Shown: one piece after another, positions 12,101-24,100 of the stretch | Layout of the letters: the number at the start of each line of letters is the position of its first letter | How positions within the stretch are numbered: position 1 is the stretch's first letter | Assembly (NCBI RefSeq): GCF_017874715.1 | Contig: NZ_JAGGLR010000033.1 | Location: 1 to 64,000 of the forward strand | Direction: 5' to 3' | Origin: Streptomyces iranensis | GTDB taxonomy: Bacteria; Actinomycetota; Actinomycetes; Streptomycetales; Streptomycetaceae | Length of the DNA: 64,000 nt | Program-made: the position numbers and the translations under genes | Notes under the pieces: generated by a model | Database searches by the model: none | Told to the model about the DNA's origin: nothing | The model's input: only the letters and a program-made list of their open reading frames with translations

Positions 12101-15100
12101 GGGCGCCGAGGAACTCCACGTGGGCCGCGCGCAGCGCGGTCGGACCGACGTCCTTGCGGCCGATCGCGAACAGCTTGGTCATCAGCCAGCGGGTGGCCTC
12201 ACGCTCGGTCGCGTCGGGCGCCACCTTGAAGACCTGCGTGGTGAGGTCGCCGATGTTCACGCCGGGCGCGGCCAGGGCCTCCTGGGCCTTGACGCGGGCC
12301 CAGAACACCCGGGACAGCTCGGCCGCACCGACATACTGCGGGGGCTGCCACAGGAAGTCGGAGGCCAGCTGGACCGGGTCCACCTGGTTCATCCACCCCG
12401 CGGCCTCGTCCAGGGCCGGCGACAGCCGGGGGGCGAAGGCCGCCAGGGTGGTGGCGGGGGCCGCCGCCGCCGCTGCCTTGAGGGCGGCGCGGTAGTCGTC
12501 GTGACGGGCCTCGGACTGCCCCTGGGGCAGCCGGGCGGTGACGATCCGCGTCAGGAGATTCAGCGTGAACGGGCCCATGTTCCGGAAGCGCGGGTCCTTC
12601 TGCCACATCCGCTCCATCGCTGCGGCGCCGTCCAGCAGCTCCGCGTACGCCGGGTCCTGGTCCACCCGGACGCGGTCGTCGATCTCGTTCCCCAGGGTCA
12701 GCCGCAGCGCCCGCACCAGACGCAGCGTCAGCCGCCGCTTCGCCTCCGGCACCGGCCCCGGGCCCGTGTGGTATCCGGCCACCCGCGCCCGGCGGTCCAG
12801 TTCCTCGTCGGTTGGCTTGGGGAAGAAGGTAGCGATCGAACCCAGCCGGCCCTGGGGGTCGGTGAACACCGCCAGGACGTACTCGTCGACGAGGCGCCCG
12901 ACCCCGATCGGCCCGAAGGCGGCACTGATCTTGCACTGGGTCAGGTCCGCCACGTGCTCGGCGACGGAGACGTCGTCGAGCGGATCGGGGACGTGGGTGC
13001 TGGACAGGGCCGAGAGGGCCGACGGGATGGTGCCCAGCGGGTGGACGAGGCTCGGAACGGCACGGTCCCCGGGAGAGGCGTTCCAGCACGTGTCCATGTG
13101 GATCCAGTCGTCCTCGTCCAGATCCTGCACGCTCTTGCGGTGGGCGAGGTACCGCGGGCCCTCCGCGCCGTAGGCGCGGTAGATCGTGCCGTCCTCGAGC
13201 GGGAACTCCATGTAGTCGGGACCGCCGTGGCCGTCCCAGGTGTACTTCGCGCCCCGGTGCGGCAGCGGGATCTTCTTGGGCACGGGCTGGCCGGTGATCG
13301 TGTCCACGTGGACGTAGCTGGTGATGGTGGCGAAGTGGCGCTGGCCATCCTCGATAGAGCCCCACACCTCGTCCGCGGGCATGACGGACCGGCCGGCCCG
13401 CAGCTTGACCTGCGTGTCCATGATGGTCCGGCTGAGCACCTTGCGGTACCAGGCCGGGAGGGCCGCCCTGCGGTCGGGCGCCAGGCCGGGTGGGCTGGGG
13501 ATCCAGTCGCCCTCGGGGCGGCCGTACTCGTAGAACTCGGCCAGGGCGGCCTGGGTCTGGACGGTGTGGGTGAGCCCGTGGCCGGAGTGGGCCCACACCG
13601 TCCTGCCGGTCCGGTCGGCCAGCAGCCGTGGCAGATCGAGGCCCCGGTCACCGGCGAACGGAATGCCCAGCACGATCGGGTGGTCCAGCGGCAGGCCCTC
13701 CCGCTCCAGGTCGCGCGCGACCAGCTCGATGAACTCGTCGACGGTCAGGTCGCGGGTGGTCCCGTCCGGCCACGGCGCGGTGACCTTGTCGTGGCCGCCG
13801 GCGGCCGCCACGACGTACGGCCGCGGACCGCCGCGCCAGGGGGCGTCCTTGAAGTCCACCAACAGGGGGGTCCCGTTCGGGTCCGGCAGGAGGGTGCCGA
13901 TCTCGTCGGGGATCAGCTCGGCGACCTTGAGGGGGTTCCAGTTGATGCCCGGGACGCGGGTGCCGCCGACGGTGAAGTAGCGGTCCCGGTTCGGGGCGAT
14001 CACGCCGGACCGGTAGAACTCATACGCGCCGAGCGCCGCCAGGCTGTCCGCCCAGCCGTCCGCGGTGGCGTCGGCGATCAGCTTGTACAGCCGGTCGCGG
14101 GCGTCCCCGTCCACCGGGACGCCCGGGGGGAGGTGGAGGATGCGGCGGGTGAGGACGTCGGTGTCCAGCGGGTCGTTCGCCAGGTCCGGGTCGGCGATGC
14201 GCAGCTCGGTCAACCGCGCGACGGGGTCGGCGAGTTCGATCGTCACCTGGCGGCGGAGCGTCGCCGGGTCGGCGCCCGGTGTGGCGTCGGCCGGTGCCGC
14301 CTCGGCTCCGCGGCTGCCCCAGGCGACGTGGATGTCGTCGGCCACGAGCCGGTCGGCCTGGGGTGTGTTCTGCTGGAGCCGGTCCAGGGCGCTGTCCAGG
14401 TCTTCCTGGAACCGCTCGTAGACGGCGGTGGCCCGCCGCCGTGCCTCGTTGTCCGCGTCCTCCGCCGTGCCCTCGCCGTAACCGGTGAGGACCACGATGG
14501 ACTTGGCCTGGTTCTTGGCGTGCTGGGCCAGCGTGGTGTGGGCCACCTGGCCGGCCAAGTCCTTGATCGTCTTCTCGGCCTCCGGGGACAGCGCGGTGGC
14601 CGCCGCGGCGAACGGCACCCGGGTCAGCGGCGCGGTGGCCGGGGGCGGCGTCACCGGTGCGGTGTGCACCGGCAGCGAGACCGGGGCGGCCAGGGGCGGC
14701 ACCGGGACGGTCTGGCCCGGCAGCGAGACCGGGGCGGCCAGTCCGGGCATCGGCGCCCCGGGCGCCGAGCGGGCCGCCGCGGCGAGCCCCTCCGGCCGGG
14801 GCCGCGGCGCCGGGTTGGCGCCGGGGCCGGGGCCGGGGTCTGCGAGGGACTCGGTGTCGAGGTCGGAGTTGGTGTCGGGAACGGCCGTCGCGGCCTGCGG
14901 CCCCGGCCCCGGCTCCGGCTCCGGGTCCGGGTCCGGGTCCGGCTCCGGGTCCGGCTCCGGGTCCGTGACCCCCTTCACCGGCGTGGTGAGTTCGATCGTG
15001 GCCCGCTGGAGCGCCTGCGGGTCCGCGGCACCGGACTCCACGCCCGCGCCGCGGCTGCGGGCGGTGAAAGCGAAGTGCGCGGCGGTGAGCCGGTCCGCCT

Positions 15101-18100
15101 CCGGCACCCCCCGCTGGAGCCGCGCCAGCGCGTCGTCCAGGGACTCGGTGAACCACTCCAGGACGGTCTCGGCCCGCTCCTGGCCCATCTCCCGCGCCTG
15201 CTCCCGCGGCCCCTCGCCGAAGCCGGTGACCACGCCGCTCGGCAGCGGACGGCCCGCCGGCCAGTCGGCGAGCGCGGTCTGCGCCACCTCGTTCGCCAGG
15301 TCCTCGATGTCCGCGAGGGCGTCCACGGACGCGATGGTCTCACCGGGCTCGAACACAATGGTCGACACCCGCGCGGCGGGGGCCGGGGCCTCCAGGCCGA
15401 CCGGAGCCGACCGCTCCGGACCGGCTCCGTCGGAGCGCGGGACCGGGGGACGCACCGGGAGGGAAGCGGGCTGTGAGTGAGGCGGGTCGACCGGGTCCGT
15501 GGGGTCAGGCTCCCCGACCGCCCAGATCCGCCGGCCGAGGTGCTGGGCCAGCGTCCGCCTCAGGGCGGACAGTTGCTGGACATCGAGACCGGGGATGTCC
15601 AGCAGGAGCGGCAGTTTCAGACTCTTGAAGCGCAGATACTGGTCCAGGGTCAGCAGTTCGGCGAACTCCTGGTGCGACAGGCTCCTGGTGTGGGTCCCGA
15701 AGACGATGACCACCCGGTCCGGGGCGTTCGGGTCCGCGGCGGCCTGTACCACGTAAGGAACCGGCTTGGCCCTGCCGTTCTGGTCCTTTCCGGCCCAGGG
15801 AGCGTCCACCGGCCCCGACGCGCCCTGGACCTTCGACAGGTCCGGGAGCTCGCCGTTCGAGGTGTTCCGGAAGTCCCGCCCCCGGTCCGGGGTGTCCTTG
15901 GCGCGCAGGACGGTCTCGTTGAAGAGAGCGCCGAGGTCGTCCAGGCTGAACGCGAACACGACGTCCGGGGCGGATCCGTCGAGCCCGGCGACGTACGCCC
16001 TCGTGATGATCTTCCGGGCGTACTCCCGCTGGTGGGGCAGGGGCTGGGTACCGGGAGCCAGGTTCACCACGCGCGCGGCGAGCTGGTCGAGGCGGGACTC
16101 GTCGGCCCACGCCTCGTTCATCTTGACCCGCGCCCAGAACATGCGGGAGCGCTCGGGCTCGCCCACCTCGTCGGGACCGGACAGGAGCAGATCGTCCTCG
16201 GCCGCTACGACGACATCCGCGGTGGTGAACCAGTCGAGGGCACGGTCCACCGCGGAGGGGAGCGTGACGAATTCGCTCAGCTTCGTCCCGGGGGCGGCGG
16301 CCGCCGCCTGCGCCAGCACATCCGTGTAATCGGACTGGCGCGCGTGCGTGCCCGGCGGGAGCTTCGCCGTGACGACGCGGTGGAAGAAGTCCATCGTGAA
16401 CGGGCCCGCGCCGCGGAACCTCCGGTCGGCCTGCCACATGCGGTCCAGGGCGGCGGCGCCGTCCAGCAGGTCCGCGTACGCCGGGTCCTGGTCCACCCGG
16501 ACGCGGTCGTCGATCTCGTTCCCCAGCGCCAGCCGCAGCGCCCGCACCAGCCGCAGCGTCCGCACCAGCACGGCCTCCGTCGGCTCGTCCTCACCGGTGT
16601 GGAATCCGGCCACCCGGGCCCGGCGCGTCAGCTCCTCGACGTCCGGCTCGGGCAGGAACCGCGCCCTCGAGCCCAGACGCCCCTGGTGGTCGGTGTCCAC
16701 CACCCGGATGTACTCGCCGTCGCTGTCGACGTACGTGGCATCCGTGCGTACGGTGCAGTTCACCGCCTTCCTGCTCAAGTTCGCGGTGTGCTGCCCGATG
16801 GAGATGTCCGCGAGCGGATCGGGGACGTAGGAAGCGGTGAGGGAGTCGTAGGAGGCGCCGTCGCGGTACAACTCGTCCACGCCACGGTGCCCGGGCGAAC
16901 CGGAAAAGCAGATCACCATGTCGATCTCGTCGTCCGTGTCGAGGTCCTGCACGCTCGGGCGGCGCGCGATGTACCGCGCGGCGTCCTCGCCCCAGACACG
17001 GATGCTCCGGCCGTCCTCCATGAAAAACACGACGTAGCCGGGCCCGCCGTGGCCGTCGAAGACGTACCTCCTCGTGCCCGGCTTGTTCCGGCCCGGGAGC
17101 GGGAGCTTGGCGGAGACATAATGGCCCGTGGCGGGGTTGTAGTGGGCGTAGTGCGCCATCGAGTCGAGATGGCGCTGCTCCGTCTCTATCCACCACTTCC
17201 TGGCGAGCTCCTTGGGCGAGAGCACGGTACGGCCGAAACTCCGCCCGGTCGTCGCGCTGACCAGCGTCCGGTTGAGGACCTTGCGCCACCAGCTCGGGGT
17301 GTCCGCGGCCCGGTCGGGGGCCGGGCCGGGAGGAGTCGGGATCCAGTCGCCGTGGATCGTCCTTCCGCGCTCGTAAAACGTGCCGATGCTGTACGTGCCC
17401 GGCTTGATCTCCGTGGTCGTGACGAATCCGCTGTGCGACCACACGGTCCGGCCGGTCCGGTGCGCCAGGAGCCGCGGCAGGTCCAGCCCCCGGTCACCGG
17501 CGTGGGGGATGGCCAGCACGATCGGCGCGTCATAGGGCGTGTGGGAGACCGCCAGGTCGTACGCGACCAGCTCGACGAACTCGTCGGCGGGCATGTCCCG
17601 GGTCGTGCCGTCCGGCCACTTCACCCTCACGCTCTCGTGGTTGCCCTCGGCCACCACGACGTACGGGGACCGCGCACCCCGCCACGGGGCGTCGTCCCAA
17701 TCGATGCTGGTGAATCCGCCGTTCGGCACCTTGCGCAGGATGTCGACGCCGTAGGTGTCGAGGTTGACGACCTTCTCCGGGCCCCAGTTGATACCGGGGA
17801 CGCGGTTGCCGCCGCGGGTGAAATAGCGTTCGCGGGTGCCCGACACGACACCCTCCACCATGGCGTGGTAGGCGCCCAGCGCCCCCAGGCTGTACGCCAT
17901 GCCTCGCATGTACGCCTCCGAGATCAGCCGAGCCAGCCGATCGACCTCGTGGGTGCCCACGGTCGCGTCCGCGGGGAGGTGCAGGATGCGGCGGGCCATG
18001 GCGTCCACGTCCAGCGGAGCGTGTCGCAGGACGGGGTCGGCCATGCGCAGGCGGTCCAGCAGCGCCAGCGGCTGGGCCGTTTCGATGACCACCTGGCGGC

Positions 18101-21100
18101 GCATCGCGGCCACGTCCGCGCCCGGCGCGGGCTGGCCGACGTACGAGCCGTTGTTGCGCAGCTGAATGAAGAAGTCATCGGCGGACAGCCGGCGCTCACC
18201 CGCGGGGACATCGGCCTGAAGCCGGTGCAGCTCCGCTTCCAGGGCCTCCGTGAACTCGTCGTACACGGAGTCCAGGCGGTCGTCCGCCTCGGCGCGCGCC
18301 TCCTCCGCTGTGCCCTCGCCGTACGCGGTGAGGATCACGCTGTCGATCGGCTTGCCCTGGCCGTAGGCGGCCAGGCTGTCCCGGGCCACCTCGGCGGCCA
18401 GCCGCCCCAGTTGCTGCTGGGCGGTCTCGGAGAGCTCGGCGTCCTGGGGGCTGAAGGACAGCGTCGTCAGCGGCCGTGGGGTCGTCCCGGCCGCCGGGGC
18501 CGGGGACGGGGGCGAGGAGGTGGCCGGGGACGAGGAGGTGGCCGGGGCCGGGGACGGGGGCGAGGAGGTGGCCGGGGCCGGGGAAGCCACCGGCGCGGTG
18601 TGGATCGGCGGGGTGGTCTGATCGCCCACTCCGGGCATCGACTGCCCGGAGGACGACCGGGTCGCCGGACGGCGGGTGCGCGGGCCGGGCGGGGCGGGCG
18701 CGGCGGCGGTCCCCGGCTCGCGGTCGCTCTCGGACGCGGTGCCGTGGCCGGAGTCGGAGTCGGTGGTGCCGGACGCGGTCCCCGGCCGCGCGAGGGTGGC
18801 CTCGGCGGCCGGGGCCGCCAGGGGCAGGGGGCTGTGCGGAACGTCGCTCACCGGCGTCGCCATGGCGCCGGGGTCGTTGGTCGTGAAGCTCTTGGTCGTC
18901 GGCGCCTCGGCGAGGTCCGCCGAGGGCAGCAGCTCCAGGATCGGCGGCCGTCCCGCCTCCCGGGAGGCCCACTTCAGGGGGTAGGCGGTGGAGTAGACCA
19001 TCCGGCCGAGCCGCTTGGCGATGCGCATCGCCAGGCCGGGCGCCAGCCGGTCCAGTTCGGGGATCGCCAGCAGGACCGGAATGTCCAGATCGGTTTTGAG
19101 CAACTGCCGGTCATGGGCGAGCAGTTCGATGAAGTCGTCGACCGGAACGCGCTGCCGCGTCCCGCCGAAGCTCATCAGGACGACGTTCGGGTCCTTGGGG
19201 TCCAGCGCGGCGCGCACCCCGTAAGAGCGCTTGCCGTCGGCCCACGGCGGGACGGCGACCCCTTCGGGGGCCCGCACCATGTCCAGGTCCATCAGCGGCA
19301 CCTTGCGACCGGGCGCGAAGTCGCGGCCGATCAGGACCCCGCCGGGCCGGGCGCGCACCTCGGTGTCGGCGGCGAAGCCGCCTTCCTTCTCCAGGAGGTA
19401 CGAGGCCAGCATCGTGGTGTCGGACGCGTCGAGGCCCAGGGCGTAGGCGGCGGTGGCCAGGTTCCGCAGCGACTCGCGCCAGTCGTCGTCCACCTCGTCC
19501 GGCTGCAGGTGCAGCACGCGGGCGGTGAGCGCGTCCAGCTCAGGGCCGGGCGCGGGCAATGTCTCGTTGGCCTTCACCATCGCCCAGAACACCACCGAGC
19601 GCTCGGCCTCGCCCGCCGCGTCGGGCCCGGACAGCTCCAGGATCTCCGCCGCCGCGGCCGCCAGCCTCTGCGCCCCGAGCGCCCAGGCGGCGGCCCGGTC
19701 CACCGAGGCGGGCAGCGTGACGAACGCCGCCAAGGGCGTGCCCGGAGTGACGGCGGCCGCCGCGGTGACCACCGCGCGGTAGGCCGCCTCGTCCACCGTC
19801 GGCCGGCCCTCCGGCCGCGCGGCGACGACGCGTTCGAACAGGTCCAGGGTGAACGTCGGACCCGTGCCCCGGGACCGCGGATCGGCCCGCCACATGTGGT
19901 CCAGCGCGGCGGCGCCGCGCAGCAGCGCGGCGTACGCGGGGTCCTGCTCCACGCGGACGTCGTCGTCCACCTCGTTGCCGAGCGTGAGCTTCAGCGCCCG
20001 CACCAGTTGCAGGGTCCGGTCCAGCGCGGCCGGGGACGGCTCGCCCGGCCCGATGTGGAACCCGGCCACCCGCGCCCGCGCCGCCAGCTCCGCGGGGTCG
20101 GGCTCCGGGAAGAAGTCCGCCTCGTCGGCGGTCTTCCCCCGCGGGTCGGTGTACATCAGCCGGACCGTCTCGTTGTCGCCCGGTACATTCCCCAGCGCCG
20201 CGAGCCGGGTGGAGGCGCTCACCTTGACGTTGAGCTCGTTCGAGTAGAGCTGCCCCAGAGGGGGGTCCGTGAGCGGGTTGGGGACGAACGGATCGGGCCG
20301 GGCGTCGCCGTCACCCGCCTCGGACAGCAGGCCGCGGTCCGTGGTGGTCCCGGCCCAGCAGGTCGGCAGGAAGAGCCAGTCGTTCCGGCCCAGACCCGAG
20401 AAGCTCTTGCGCCGCTTGAGCCAGCGCGGCCCCTCGGCTCCCCGGGCTTCGTGGTACGTCCCGTCGTTCAGGTAGAAGCTGACGAAACCGGGGCCCCCGT
20501 GCAGGGCGAAGGTCTTCACCTTCGCCCCCGGCGCGATCCGCCGCCGGGCCGGGAACTTCGCGGAGTAGGTCTTCGTGACGGGGTTGAAATGGGCGAACTT
20601 GGTGATCGCGTGGGCGCGCCGGAGACGGGATTCCGCCCGGGCCAGGCCCTCGGAGTCGAGCGAGGCACGTCCGCTCTGCTCACGGGTGTCGGCGTTGATC
20701 ACGGGCGTGCTGACCACCTTGTGGTACCAGCTCGGGACGTTCTCGTCGGCGTCGGCGACCATCTCCGGTTCGCCGGGCACCCAGTCGCCCTCTGGCTTCC
20801 CCCGGGTGTGGGTCACGTGGACGAGCGGCCGTCCGCCGGGCCCGGCCACCAGGGTCACCTCGCGGCTGTGGCCGAGCACCACCCGCCCGGTGCGGTCGGC
20901 CAGCTTCCTGAGCAGCTCCACATCGCGGTCGCCGCCGTGCGGGACCACCAGCACGATCGCGGTGTCCTCGGGGAGCCTCGCCAGCACGGGGTCGAGGGCC
21001 ATCAGCTCGACGAACTCGTCGATGCCCAGATCCCGGGTCATCCCGTCCGGCCAGGGCACGGTGACCTTGTCATGGGCGCCGTCGGCGGCCACGAGGTACA

Positions 21101-24100
21101 CGTCGTCCTCCGGCCACGGGGTGCTCCGCTCCCGGGTGCGCTCCGTCCCGTCCTCCCGCACCGTCTTCACCTGGAGCCGGGCGAGGTTCAGGTTCTTGTC
21201 GGCCATCCCGAGCCAGTCGAGTCCCGCGGCCCGCTGCCCCTTGCCGTCCGGGCGCGGGGCCACGAAACGGTGGCGGGAGCGGAACAGGCCCTGGCGGGCG
21301 GCGTGGTAGGCGCCCAGCGTCGCCAGGCTGGTCGCGCGGCCCGCCCGGTGCGCCTCGGTCACCAGGTCGTACAGGGCCTTGCGCGCCGTGCCGTCCACCG
21401 CCGTGCCCGGCGGCAGGTGCAGGATGAGGCGGGCCAGGGCGTCCGCATCGTACGGGCCGGTGCGCAGGGCCGGGTCCTTGCGGCGCAGCGAGTCCAGCAG
21501 CCCGGCGGGCGAGACGACCTCGATCGTGGCATCCCGCCGCAGCACGTGCCGGCTCGCGCCGCGCCGCTCCGGATGGCGGCTGACGTCCCGGCCATGGACG
21601 CGGCTGGTGAAGTCGAGGTGGTCGGGGGTGATCCGGTGCGCCGCAGGCACGTCCTCCTGGAGGTCGGCCAGCGCTTCCTTCAGATATTCCAGGAAGTCGT
21701 CGAGCACCGTGTCCACACGGTCGACGCCCATCTTCCCCGCCGCCTCGTCGTCGCCCTCTCCGTACCCGGTGACCACACCGGTGGGAAGCGGCAGGCCCTC
21801 GGCGCGGTTCCGCAGGGCGAGCGACGCCACGTCGTACGCCAGTTCCTCGATGTCGTCCTTGTGATCCTCGGACAGATCGATGGACCCCGGATCGAACCGC
21901 ACGGTGGTCACGGGCGCCGCGGAGGGTGTCTGCCACGACGCCGGGCCGGACACCGGCGCGGTGTGCACCGGCAGCGTGAACTCCCCGAGGCCCGGCATCT
22001 GCGGGGCGCCCGAACTGGACAGGGCGGGGGGCGCGCTCAGCGCGAGGGGGGCGTCGCCCCGCGTCCCGGCGGGTGCGGAGTCGGGCGCCGGCGGGGCCAC
22101 CGGCCCGGTGCTGCGGGGGTCCGTGAGGGCGTTGAGCGCTCCGGCATGCTGCATGGGCGGCGTCGTGTCCCGTACGGGCGGCTGCGTGATCCTCCCGGGA
22201 GGGGCAGTCGGGCCCCGGGTGATGACCGATTCGGGGGCATGCCCCCCCGTGGTCAGAGCCGGAGGATGCGTGCGTGCCCAGTCGTCCTCGCGCCTCGACC
22301 GCGTCGGGTCCGCCGTCAGCACGATCACGTTCCGTTGTGCCCGTCTGTCCTCCACCACCTTGGCGGGGTGTGTGGGCCTCAGCACGGTCCTGGCCGTCCC
22401 CTTCCGGGCCGCCAGGGCCTCCGCCATCCGGTCGCCTCCCGGACCCGCGCTCGGTCCGACCAAAGCGATGGGCGTCTTGAGCGGGCGCATGCGAAGGTCG
22501 GGGTCGAGTCCGAGGAGCGCGACGATCTCCTCATACGGCACCCGGCGGGTGCCACCCTTGGGCCAGGGAACCTCGACACGATCCTGGTCACCGTCGACCA
22601 GCAAGAAGAACGCATCGGTGTCCGTGGCTGTGCCTATCTTGCCCTTGGCCGTCCTGCTGTTGTGCGCCACCCGGTAAACATCCGTGTCCAGCACGTCACG
22701 GAAGGGCCTGACGGTCAGATTGCGGCCCGTCATCTCACCGGTGAGCGACGCGATCTCGGTGGTCCGGGAGAGCAACCCGTTGCGCTGGAGGTCATACGCG
22801 GCCAGCACCACATCGTCATACACATCGAGGCCGACCAAAGCGGCCGCCGTCATGGTCCACAGGGCCTTCTCCCGGAGATCGTCCCGCTGCGACTCGGGGA
22901 CGGCACCCTCCATGTGCAGGAAGCGTTTCGCCGAGGCGTCCGAATCCGGGCGGGCATCCCACGCCTGTCCGGACTTCACCATCGCCCAGAACACCTGCGC
23001 CCGCAAAGGCGCCCCCAGACCAGGAAGACGACCGTCCTTCAGCCCCAGGGAGGAGGCGACCTCCGGGGTGAGCAGCCCCATCCTGGCCACGGTGGCGTCA
23101 AGGCGGCCGGAAGCGGAGGCCGGGACGAAGTCGTGCAGGGTGGCGCGGCCGGACGCGCCGTCCAGATGCTCCCGTGCCTCCTTCAGTACCTTCCCGACGG
23201 CGTCGTGAAGCTCGGCGTCATCCTTGAACGTGGTCGGCCGCGACTTCGGAGTCCCCGGCTCAGTCCCCGGCTCCGCGAGCCGGGCCCGCACCACATAATC
23301 CAGCAAATCCAGGCTGAAGGAACTCGCCTCGGCCAGCTCCTGATCCTTGCGCCGCATCGTCTCCAGCGCCCCGATGCCGCGCCAAAGCTTCTGATACTCC
23401 CCCGCCGGATCGTCCCTGTCCTTCTCGATCTCGTCACCGAAGACCTCACGCAGAGCACGCACCAACAGCAATGCGTCGTCCAGGTCGTCCTTCGACACAT
23501 CGGCGGATTCCGGTATGTCGAAGGCGGTCCGCGCGAGACCGTCGAGCACCTCCGGCTTCGGCTTCGGCTCCAGCCAGGCCCACCGCCCTTTCTTCCCCCA
23601 GGCAGTGGCAACGATCGACTGCCCGCCCTCGGAGCGCCCGCGGACCTCATGACTGGCGTGCGCCCGGTTGACGACGATCGCCGGATGGTCGACCTTCTCG
23701 GCTACCGTCCGTGCCGGGGAAAGGGTCCTCAACGGATCGGCCACAAAAGGCACGTCGGCGCCCTCGTTCAGAGCGAGAGGGGGACCGTCGAAGGCCGCGT
23801 TGGCAAAGCACGACCCTATGACGATCGGATCCCTGGGGTCGAGCGCCTGAACACTCGGGCGGCGCCTCAGGAACCCGCCGACCTGCTCGGCATCCGCGGC
23901 CTTCACTCCCTCCTCTCCGTCCACCCGCGCGTCCACCACGTAGAACCAGCCCGGAACGTTGTGCGAAAAAAGGTGATAAGCCTTCAGCCTGGCCCACTTC
24001 GCATCCTGCCAAGGCGCGATTCTCTTGTAGGTGACAGGGTCGATATGGGTGACCTGCATGCGTTGGACGTCGACAAGCGTCGGCTCTTGGAGGATCTGAT

